A DNA stretch of 64,000 bases from JAQAZP01 sp965531145. Lineage in GTDB: Bacteria; Acidobacteriota; JAQAZP01. The position numbers and the translations under genes were made by a program. The stretch spans positions 1 through 64,000 of the forward strand of contig CBESOE010000002.1 of assembly GCA_965531145.1 (NCBI GenBank). The letters run 5' to 3'. How positions within the stretch are numbered: the stretch's first letter is position 1; the number at the start of each line of letters is the position of its first letter. The notes under the pieces were generated by a model. It saw only the letters and a list, made by a program, of their open reading frames with translations. It did no database searches and was not told where the DNA came from. Shown here piece by piece: positions 41,326-47,893 of this stretch.

Positions 41326-42645
41326 GTGAAAAAGATTCTCGTTCTCGGCGCCGGCCTGGTGGCCAAGCCGCTCGTCCGCTACCTGCTCGACATGGAGGAC
41401 ACCGAGGTGACCGTGGCCTCCCGCACGGTGAGCAAGGCGGTGGACCTGATCGACAACCACCCCCGCGGCAAGGCGCTGCCCCTGCTGGTGGACAACACCG
41501 AAGAACTGGAGGCGCTGGTGTCCCTGTCGGACATGGCGATCAGCCTCGTGCCTTACGCCTACCACGTGTCGGTGGCCAAGCTCTGTCTCAAGCACGGTCT
41601 GCCGCTGGTCACCACCTCCTACGTCAGCGACGAGATGAACGCCCTGGACGGTGAGGCGAAGGAGAAGGGTCTGCTGCTGCTCAACGAGTGCGGCCTCGAT
41701 CCGGGCATCGACCACATGTCGGCGATGAAGATCATCCACGAGGTGGCGGCCAAGGGTGGCAAGGTGGTCAGCTTCCGCTCCTGCTGCGGTGGCCTGCCCG
41801 CCCCCGAGGCCAACGACAACCCGCTGGGCTACAAGTTTTCCTGGAGCCCCCACGGTGTGCTGTTGGCCGGCCGCAACGCGGCCAGTTGGCTGGAGGACGG
41901 CGAGGTCAAGGCGGTTCCCGGCCCGGAGCTTTTCACCGCCAGCGGGCCGGTGACCGTGGACGGCATGGACCTCGAGTTCTACCCCAACCGCGACTGTCTC
42001 GGCTATGTGGAGATTTACGGCCTCAAGGATTCGAAGACAGTGTTCCGCGGCACCTTCCGCAACCGCGGCTGGTGTCGGGCCCTGAAGCGTGTGGTGGACC
42101 TTGGCCTGCTGGACGAGACCGCCCGGGACGACCTGGCCGGCATCAGCTTCAAGGAGATGACTGCCAAACTGCTCGGCGTGGACCCGGCCGGTGACGTCAA
42201 GGCCGCCTTCATCGAGAAGCTCGGCCTGGCCGACGAGCCGGACACCCTGGAGCGGCTGGAGTGGCTGGGCCTGTTCTCCGACGAGACGGTGCCCGAGGCC
42301 TCCTCGGTGCTCGAGGTGCTGGAGAAACGTATGCTCGACCTGATGTCCTACAAGGAAGGCGAACGGGATATGATCGTCCTGCACCACGACTTCGTGGCCG
42401 AGTACCCCGACGGGAAGAAGGAGCACATCACCTCCACCCTGGTGGACTTCGGCATCCCCAACGGCGACTCCGCCATGTCCCGCACGGTGAGCCTGCCCGC
42501 GGCCATGGCCACCAAGCTGATCCTCGAGGGCAAGATCACCGACACCGGTGTGAAGATCCCGGTGGACAAGGGGATCTACGAGCCGGTGCTGGAGGAGTTG
42601 AAGACGGTGGACATCGACTTTGTGGAGCGGGTGGAAGCGATCTGA
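41326..42645 (+). CDS. Saccharopine dehydrogenase (glutamate-forming type)
   Basis: A 439-aa NAD(P)-dependent enzyme that oxidises saccharopine to aminoadipate semialdehyde and glutamate. The N-terminal Rossmann motif is VLGAGLVAKPLVRYL. Conserved blocks include LVPYAYHVSVAKLCLKHG, NECGLDPGIDHMSAM and RSCCGGLPAPEANDNPLGYKFSWSP, as in the SDH half of AASS. The start is GTG with GGAGG upstream. Together with the preceding LKR gene it forms the first two steps of lysine catabolism. A strong terminator follows. Confidence 0.88.
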   Translation: MKKILVLGAGLVAKPLVRYLLDMEDTEVTVASRTVSKAVDLIDNHPRGKALPLLVDNTEELEALVSLSDMAISLVPYAYHVSVAKLCLKHGLPLVTTSYVSDEMNALDGEAKEKGLLLLNECGLDPGIDHMSAMKIIHEVAAKGGKVVSFRSCCGGLPAPEANDNPLGYKFSWSPHGVLLAGRNAASWLEDGEVKAVPGPELFTASGPVTVDGMDLEFYPNRDCLGYVEIYGLKDSKTVFRGTFRNRGWCRALKRVVDLGLLDETARDDLAGISFKEMTAKLLGVDPAGDVKAAFIEKLGLADEPDTLERLEWLGLFSDETVPEASSVLEVLEKRMLDLMSYKEGERDMIVLHHDFVAEYPDGKKEHITSTLVDFGIPNGDSAMSRTVSLPAAMATKLILEGKITDTGVKIPVDKGIYEPVLEELKTVDIDFVERVEAI

Positions 42646-42677
42646 CCTCTTCCCACAGCCGAATGACAATCAGAGAT

Positions 42678-42714
42678 GCCGGGAGGGGATCAATCCTCTC
42701 CCGGCGTTTTTTTT
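42678..42714 (+). terminator. Rho-independent terminator of the LKR/SDH operon
   Basis: An 11-bp stem GCCGGGAGGGG / CCTCTCCCGGC (one G-T pair) is followed directly by CG and eight T residues (42707-42714). The T-run merges into the -35 box of the next promoter. Confidence 0.88.
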
Positions 42715-42741
42715 GACAGCACCGGTGCCGACGGATATGAT
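42713..42741 (+). promoter_or_regulatory. Strong sigma-70-type promoter of the YeiH-like gene
   Basis: TTGACA (42713-42718), a 17-base spacer and TATGAT (42736-42741). The transcript should start near 42749, 50 bases before the ATG. Confidence 0.75.
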
Positions 42742-42798
42742 TGGATTCTATCTTGTTCATAACATAAGAGATTGCCTGTAGATAAAGGGGAGTGTGCC

Positions 42799-44538
42799 AT
42801 GGCTGATGAGACGGCGGAAGGTGGCCAGACCGTACAGAGGCCCGGTTGGAAGGAACTCTGGACCACCGAAGACTACTGGGCCATCTGGCTCGGCGTGCTG
42901 GTGGTGCTGGTGGGGTTCTTCATCTTCCTGCCCCGTCCGCCGGAGGGCATGCAGGCCACCATCGATGCGTCGAACGCGGTGCTGGCCCGGGAGGATGCCG
43001 CGTCGCCCTTCCGTACCATCGCCTGGTTCGAAGCCAGCGACGCCAAGGCGGGGGTCAAGGCCACCAGCCAGAGTTATGCCAAAACCCTGGGGAGATTCAT
43101 CGCCAAGCCCCGCGGGTGGCGGAACAACCCTCTCGACGCTCTGGTGCTCAGCGAGGGCCGGGCCGCGGAGAAGAAGGCTGCCGCCGAGGTGAAATACACC
43201 GCCGAGAAGGAGAAGAGCGCTGCTGCGCTGGCCGTGGCCCGGGAAGCCGAGAGAAAGGCCCGGACGGCCGGGTTCGGCGATACGTCCCTCAACGAGGAGG
43301 CGAAAACGGCCATCGCCGCCTGGCGCAACCAGAAGTTTTTCGAATCCACCGCGAAAAAGAAGACCAGGGTCACTTCCTTCAACCAGTTGCCCTACCTCAT
43401 CGGGCTCTGCATCATCATCGCCCTCTTCTTCGGCCTGCCGCTGCACTCCCTCGGCATCTCACCGGTGAAGTTCTGTGCCGGGTTCCTCTTTGTCTTTGCC
43501 TTTGCCGTGCTGGCCTACACCCTGGCCGGCCAGGCCACGATGAAGGAATATGGTGTCGGCTACGCCGCCTGGGCCATCCTCTTCGGCATGATCATCTCCA
43601 ACACCGTGGGCACGCCGAAGTGGGTGCTGCCGGCGGTGCAGACCGAATACTTCATCAAGACCGGGCTGGTGATTCTCGGGGCCGAAATCCTCTTCGGCAA
43701 GATCCTCATCATCGGCCTTCCCGGAATCTTCGTTGCCTGGCTGGTCACACCGGTGGTGCTGGTGACCGGTTTCATCGTCGGCGAAAAGGTATTCAAGATC
43801 CCCTCCAAGACGCTGAACATCACCATTGCCGCCGCCGCCTCGGTCTGCGGTGTGTCGGCGGCCATCGCCACCGCCGCGGCCTGCAAGGCCAAGAAGGAGG
43901 AACTGACCCTGGCGGTGGGGCTCTCGCTGATCTTCACCGTGCTGATGATGATCTTCATGCCCCTGTTCATCAACGCCGTGGGCATGGACCAGATCCTCGG
44001 CGGCGCCTGGATGGGCGGGACCATCGATGCCACCGGCGCGGTGGCAGCGGCCGGGGCCTTTCTCGGAGACAAGGCGCTCTACGTCTCGGCCACGATCAAG
44101 ATGATCCAGAACGTGATGATCGGCGCCATCGCGTTCGCGGTGGCCCTTTACTGGGTGGCCCGGGTGGAGCGGAAGGGCGAGAGCAAGGTGGGTTTGATGG
44201 AGATCTGGGTCCGATTCCCCAAGTTCGTGCTCGGCTTCATCGGCGTCTCCGTGGTCTGCTCGGTGGTGCAGGCGTTTCTCGGTGACGATGCGGGATACAC
44301 CCTGCTGGACCAGGGGGTGATCCGGGGCTTCACCAGGACCATCCGTGGCTGGTTCTTCTGCCTGGCCTTTGTCAGTATCGGCCTGGCCACCAACTTCCGC
44401 GAACTGTCCAGCCACTTCAAGGGCGGGAAGCCCTTTTTTCACTATGTTTTCACCCAGGGGTTCAACCTCGTTTTCACCCTGCTGATCGCCTGGATCATGT
44501 TCAACGTGATATTCACGGAGATCGCGGCAAAGATATGA
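42799..44538 (+). CDS. YeiH-family (PF03601) putative sulfate/anion exporter with long N-terminal extension
   Basis: A 579-aa inner-membrane protein. The last ~390 residues are the YeiH/UPF0324 transporter with about 10 helices and conserved blocks IKTGLVILGAEILFGKI, NITIAAAASVCGVSAAIATA, GGAWMGGTIDATGAVAAAGA and FVSIGLATNFREL. Ahead of this are an extra membrane helix (residues ~28-45) and a ~120-residue Ala/Lys/Glu-rich, probably coiled-coil, extracytoplasmic or cytoplasmic segment not present in short YeiH proteins. AAGGGGAG precedes the ATG. The stop overlaps the start of the small membrane protein by 4 bp, implying a complex. Confidence 0.82.
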   Translation: MADETAEGGQTVQRPGWKELWTTEDYWAIWLGVLVVLVGFFIFLPRPPEGMQATIDASNAVLAREDAASPFRTIAWFEASDAKAGVKATSQSYAKTLGRFIAKPRGWRNNPLDALVLSEGRAAEKKAAAEVKYTAEKEKSAAALAVAREAERKARTAGFGDTSLNEEAKTAIAAWRNQKFFESTAKKKTRVTSFNQLPYLIGLCIIIALFFGLPLHSLGISPVKFCAGFLFVFAFAVLAYTLAGQATMKEYGVGYAAWAILFGMIISNTVGTPKWVLPAVQTEYFIKTGLVILGAEILFGKILIIGLPGIFVAWLVTPVVLVTGFIVGEKVFKIPSKTLNITIAAAASVCGVSAAIATAAACKAKKEELTLAVGLSLIFTVLMMIFMPLFINAVGMDQILGGAWMGGTIDATGAVAAAGAFLGDKALYVSATIKMIQNVMIGAIAFAVALYWVARVERKGESKVGLMEIWVRFPKFVLGFIGVSVVCSVVQAFLGDDAGYTLLDQGVIRGFTRTIRGWFFCLAFVSIGLATNFRELSSHFKGGKPFFHYVFTQGFNLVFTLLIAWIMFNVIFTEIAAKI

Positions 44539-44822
44539 AGAAATTACCGCACAACTCAAGCAGCGGAACATCCGGGCGGCCGTCCGGCCGTCCGGGCGTA
44601 CTGCGCAGCTGGGGACTGCTGCTGGCCTGGATCGTCGGTATCTGGTGCTTTGTCTTCCTGCTGGCCCCGCTGGCCCGGCACTTCCAGCCGGTGCGTACGC
44701 TCACCGACTTCATCCGTGCCAACGACATCGACGCCGGGGCGTACTTCTACACCGAGGTGGAGGAGTTCGCCGTGGCCGAGCACGCCATCCGCGACACCAT
44801 GACCCACGCTAATACCGAATAA
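44535..44822 (+). CDS. Small one-helix membrane protein coupled to YeiH-like transporter
   Basis: A 95-aa protein with a basic N-terminus, one membrane helix (WGLLLAWIVGIWCFVFLLAP, residues ~27-46) and a ~45-residue acidic C-terminal tail rich in E, D and H. The ATGA overlap with the transporter stop shows translational coupling. No family is recognised. It is probably an accessory subunit of the transporter. Confidence 0.65.
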   Translation: MKKLPHNSSSGTSGRPSGRPGVLRSWGLLLAWIVGIWCFVFLLAPLARHFQPVRTLTDFIRANDIDAGAYFYTEVEEFAVAEHAIRDTMTHANTE

Positions 44823-44839
44823 CTCAGGAGCGAGTCCTG

Positions 44840-45814
44840 TCAGCGACTCAGCTGACGGGCCACTTCCGGGGCGAGAATTTCGGCCAGCATCCGGTGACCA
44901 TCCGTGTGAGGGTGCAGCGAGTCGAAGGAGAGTGCGCTCAGGGGGCCCTGGCCCAGGAGGGGCTGGAGGTCGATCACTGCCAGTCCCGAGTGGCGGGCCT
45001 CGGCGGCCAGGCCCTCCTGCGGTTCCGCCGGCGGGGGAGCGTTGCGCAGACCGGCGCCCCTGCCGGCCTGGTCCAGAACCTCTTCCACATGCTCCCGGCG
45101 GGCGCCCTCCACCACCACCGCCAGGTGGTTGCGAGTCTCTTTCAGTGCCAGCAGCTTCTCCACCCGGTAGGAGAACCAGCCGAGAAATTTCGAGCGGCCC
45201 AGCCAGTAGCCGGTGCGGTAGCCGCCGAAATGGAAAAGTCGCCCCTGGGCTTCCCGGCGGAAGAAGTAGCCCAGCTCGCCGGAGAAGTCCACCGGATCGT
45301 TGAGGTTGTAGCAGACCACCACCAGGTCGGGGTCCAGGCCCAGCCCCTTTTTCTCCAGCAGGGCCACCTCCTGCAGCGGACTGTACCCGCTGACCCCCAG
45401 GTTGAGGCACTCCACCGGATGGGGCCCCTGGGTCAGTTCCTCCACCTGCTTGACCAGGGTTTCCTCCAGGTCCACCTCCAGACCAAAGGTCACCGAGTCG
45501 CCGAGAAAGACCACCCGACGGCTTCCCGGGGCCTTTTCCGCGGTGACATCATCCCGGTCACGCAGACCCATGGCGTTGATGCTGTAGGTAACCGATTGCC
45601 GGCTATCCCAGACCCGGGGTCGGCTGGAGCGGGCGCCGGGTCGCGGTTCGTAAACCAGCACCGGGTCGGGGGAGCGGCGGTGGATCGACCAGACCGCGTC
45701 ATCCTCCCCCTGGAAGGGGATGCTGGGGTCGATGAGGCGGGTCACCAGCTCGGCGGCGAGGAAGAGGATGAGCAGGGAGGCGAGGAGCAGGAGCAGGTTT
45801 CGGGCTCTGGCCAT
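44840..45814 (-). CDS. SGNH/GDSL-type hydrolase, membrane-anchored
   Basis: A 324-aa protein with an N-terminal anchor (LLLLLASLLILFLAAELV). SGNH blocks are FLGDSVTFG (nucleophile Ser), LNLGVSGYSP (Gly), CYNLNDPVDF (Asn) and DSLHPHTDGH (Asp/His). Such enzymes are esterases or acetyl-hydrolases acting on lipids or cell-envelope glycans. It starts 29 bp after the 3' end of tRNA-Leu on the same strand and may share its transcript. Confidence 0.8.
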   Translation of the reverse strand: MARARNLLLLLASLLILFLAAELVTRLIDPSIPFQGEDDAVWSIHRRSPDPVLVYEPRPGARSSRPRVWDSRQSVTYSINAMGLRDRDDVTAEKAPGSRRVVFLGDSVTFGLEVDLEETLVKQVEELTQGPHPVECLNLGVSGYSPLQEVALLEKKGLGLDPDLVVVCYNLNDPVDFSGELGYFFRREAQGRLFHFGGYRTGYWLGRSKFLGWFSYRVEKLLALKETRNHLAVVVEGARREHVEEVLDQAGRGAGLRNAPPPAEPQEGLAAEARHSGLAVIDLQPLLGQGPLSALSFDSLHPHTDGHRMLAEILAPEVARQLSR

Positions 45815-45843
45815 GTTCGCCTCGGTGGTCCGGTGGGCGGGGG

Positions 45844-45931
45844 TGGTGCCGGAGGCCGGGATCGAACCGGCACAAGGCTAAGCCTCGAGGGATTTTAAGT
45901 CCCTTGCGTCTACCAATTCCGCCACTCCGGC
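45844..45931 (-). tRNA. tRNA-Leu (anticodon TAA)
   Basis: An 88-base cloverleaf with acceptor stem GCCGGAG/CTCCGGC, D-loop TGGCGGAATTGGTAGACGC, anticodon TAA in GGACTTAAAATCC, a long variable arm (class II) and T-arm GGTTCGATCCC. The discriminator is A and the CCA end is encoded. It reads UUA/UUG codons. Confidence 0.95.
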
Positions 45932-46064
45932 ATGCATGCACGGCATCTCTCCGGGAAGAGGACGCCGTCGTGGCCCTCCACTGATGATTCCCAGGTGCCG
46001 GGGGTGGTTCGGGGAGAGCCGTTCTTTGAGCCACTCCCGCAGCGGGTGTCTTCAGAGAGGAGAA

Positions 46065-46140
46065 TGGAGGCGACGATCGGAGTCGAACCGATGAATGGAG
46101 GTTTTGCAGACCTCTGCCTTAGCCACTTGGCTACGTCGCC
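46065..46140 (-). tRNA. tRNA-Cys (anticodon GCA)
   Basis: A 76-base cloverleaf with acceptor stem GGCGACG/CGTCGCC, anticodon GCA in GGTCTGCAAAACC and T-arm CGGTTCGACTCCG. The CCA end is encoded. It has its own promoter upstream. Confidence 0.96.
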
Positions 46141-46178
46141 CTGGATTTTCCAACCGGCGGAGCCGGCTGCGAAGTGAG

Positions 46179-46208
46179 ACTATATGAGAAATCCGGCGAT
46201 CGTGTCAA
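46179..46208 (-). promoter_or_regulatory. Promoter of tRNA-Cys (and probably tRNA-Leu)
   Basis: On the minus strand TTGACA (46203-46208), an 18-base spacer and TATAGT (46179-46184). The start is predicted near 46172, about 32 bases before tRNA-Cys; a CCGGC/GCCGG hairpin lies in the leader. Confidence 0.7.
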
Positions 46209-46224
46209 CCGGATCAACGCCCGT

Positions 46225-46312
46225 ACAAAGGGATGCGGGGAGGCGGTGTCTCCGGCCATATTGGCCGGTTGGGTCTTGGAGGTGGGGCCACCGGCCTCCC
46301 CGCGGGTTTCTC
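46225..46312 (-). ncRNA. Candidate small structured RNA
   Basis: A minus-strand RNA predicted to start near 46312. A 10-bp closing stem (GCGGGGAGGC 46235-46244 with 46294-46303) encloses two hairpins: CCGGCCA/TGGCCGG with a 3-base loop (46252-46268) and a GGTGG/CCACC arm (46281-46292). A promoter lies at the right distance. It lacks the SRP GGAAG loop, tRNA T-arm and tmRNA features, so no known class fits. It could be an attenuator or just a structured spacer. Confidence 0.35.
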
Positions 46313-46319
46313 AATATTA

Positions 46320-46348
46320 AATATAGGTTGGGAGACGGATTTCGGCAA
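46320..46348 (-). promoter_or_regulatory. Promoter of the candidate structured RNA
   Basis: On the minus strand TTGCCG (46343-46348), a 17-base spacer and TATATT (46320-46325), in an AT-rich patch. Confidence 0.5.
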
Positions 46349-46570
46349 GTAAAATCTTCTGTTTCAGGTGCGGGCAGCGAAATCAGGGCAAGGTGGCGGA
46401 GAGGTTCGGGCGGGTGGTCAACGTCCTCCGTACAGACGAGGGCAACGGTTCGTCTTTAATACATCCAGGTGTAAAAGTGGAGGTTGCTCGGATCCGTCAC
46501 CCTCGAGCTCACCCTTCAATATAGGGCGAAAAATCGCAGAAGGCAAGGTGTTTCATGGCTGTACACTGGA
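46349..46570. other. Intergenic stretch with no recognised feature
   Basis: It lies between the tRNA-Gly terminator and the structured-RNA promoter. No coding frame with a ribosome site, tRNA fold or clear hairpin is seen. Confidence 0.5.
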
Positions 46571-46604
46571 GAAACCCCCCGAAACGCGCGTTTCGAGGGG
46601 TTTC
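46571..46604 (-). terminator. Terminator after tRNA-Gly
   Basis: A long hairpin starts 3 bases past the encoded CCA. GAAACCCC pairs with GGGGTTTC, and between them CGAAACG pairs with CGTTTCG around a short loop. The minus-strand exit reads GGGTTTCTCC. Confidence 0.75.
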
Positions 46605-46607
46605 ATG

Positions 46608-46682
46608 TGGAGCGGGAAACGGGATTTGAACCCGCGACTTCGACCTTGGCAAGGTCGCACTCTACCACTGAGTTATTCCCGC
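46608..46682 (-). tRNA. tRNA-Gly (anticodon GCC)
   Basis: A 75-base cloverleaf with acceptor stem GCGGGAA/TTCCCGC, anticodon GCC in CGACCTTGCCAAGGTCG and T-arm CGGGTTCAAATCCCG. The CCA end is encoded. A strong promoter and a terminator make it a single-gene unit. Confidence 0.96.
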
Positions 46683-46704
46683 TCAGGGATCGCAACGAAG
46701 CAAA

Positions 46705-46733
46705 ATGATAGAGAAACAGCCTAACTTTGTCAA
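46705..46733 (-). promoter_or_regulatory. Strong promoter of tRNA-Gly
   Basis: On the minus strand TTGACA (46728-46733), 17-base spacer, TATCAT (46705-46710); start near 46698. It overlaps the stop codon of the metallophosphoesterase gene. Confidence 0.82.
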
Positions 46734-47710
46734 GAGTTTGATCGGTTTTCCCGTTTGCCGCGGCGAAGGGTGATCAGAGCCACCTCCGGAGGGCAGTTGA
46801 ATCGGACGAAAATTCCGGAACTCCCCACGCCGGGGGAGGTGTATCCCGTCATTCCATTGTGCTGCCACAATCCGGCATTGAACCGCCGCGGGGCCGAGCT
46901 GTGCATGCTCAGCGCCCCCACCAGGGGGAGCCTGATCTGGCCGGCGTGGGTATGGCCGCAGAGGAACAGGTCGGCGCCCCGGCTAGCGGCACGCTCCCGG
47001 GCTTCGGGGGTGTGGCAGAGCATGGCGCAGAACTCGTCTCGCGGTACCGGGGCCATGGCCCTGGCGAAATCCGCGGCGCGGAAGAAGTGCGGGTCATCCA
47101 CACCGGACAGCCAGAGACGCTGATCATCCCGGGTAAAAGACACCGATTCGTTGATCAGCATCCGCAAGCCGGCGTTCTCCAGGCTTTCCATCATCGACCA
47201 GGAATCGTGGTTGCCCAGCACACCGAAACAGCCCTGGCGGGCCCTGATGGAGGAGAGCACCCGCGCGGTCTGCGCCAGCGCCTGCTCCGCCGGTGAATAC
47301 ATGCCGAAGCGGAAATCGCCGCCAAAGAGGCAGATGTCTGCTTCCACGTCGCCCACAGCCCTGGCGATGGCCGCGGTGAGGTCGGGGTTGCCGTCAAAAT
47401 GCATGTCGGAGAGGAAGAGGATGCGGAAGCCGTCGAAGAGTGACGGCAGGCTGGTGAAGCTCAGCTCGAATCGGTGCAGCTGCACGTTCTCGGCATTGCG
47501 CCGCCCCTGTTTCCCCAGTCCCATCAGGCGGAGCATCGCCGGGATCACCGCGGTGGTGGCTTCATACTGCTCCATGTGGGTCAGCCGGTCGATCAACGGC
47601 GGTTTCGTGCCGCCCAGCCAAGGTTCCCGGCAATGGCGGCCGGGGTGGATATCGGCCGAGCGGTAAATCCCGTCGTGCTCCTGCAAGTGCTGTTTGTTTT
47701 TCTCTGCCAT
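46730..47710 (-). CDS. Metallophosphoesterase (calcineurin-like)
   Basis: A 326-aa protein with all calcineurin-fold motifs: LFLSDMHFD, LFGGDFRFG, GVLGNHDSW, AMLCHTPE and CGHTHAGQIRLP. The last block resembles YkuE/LpxH-like relatives acting at membranes. An ~80-residue N-terminal region before the catalytic domain is not recognised. No signal peptide is clear. The substrate is not predictable; phospholipid or nucleotide hydrolysis is usual for the fold. Confidence 0.85.
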   Translation of the reverse strand: MAEKNKQHLQEHDGIYRSADIHPGRHCREPWLGGTKPPLIDRLTHMEQYEATTAVIPAMLRLMGLGKQGRRNAENVQLHRFELSFTSLPSLFDGFRILFLSDMHFDGNPDLTAAIARAVGDVEADICLFGGDFRFGMYSPAEQALAQTARVLSSIRARQGCFGVLGNHDSWSMMESLENAGLRMLINESVSFTRDDQRLWLSGVDDPHFFRAADFARAMAPVPRDEFCAMLCHTPEARERAASRGADLFLCGHTHAGQIRLPLVGALSMHSSAPRRFNAGLWQHNGMTGYTSPGVGSSGIFVRFNCPPEVALITLRRGKRENRSNS

Positions 47711-47806
47711 CTGTTTTTCCCCGCGGTTGCGGGACTTCTACAGTCCCCAGAAAAACAGGCTAGTGTATACGCCCCTCGTCGCTGCCGTGTCAAGATGACC
47801 GTTGCC

Positions 47807-47835
47807 TTGACATCGGCGGCGAAGCGTCCTAACGT
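47807..47835 (+). promoter_or_regulatory. Candidate glgB promoter
   Basis: TTGACA (47807-47812), 17-base spacer, TAACGT (47830-47835). The -35 box is perfect and the -10 box weak. The leader is about 52 bases. Confidence 0.45.
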
Positions 47836-47893
47836 GATTCTCGTTTTCCGGTGGCCTCACAGTGGGGCCGCGGCTCATCCGCGGGAGGGGATC

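Noticed and set aside
46389..46470. GTGGCGGAGAGGTTCG, resembling the start of a tRNA-Ser
   Set aside because: No acceptor stem, anticodon stem or T-arm can be built downstream.
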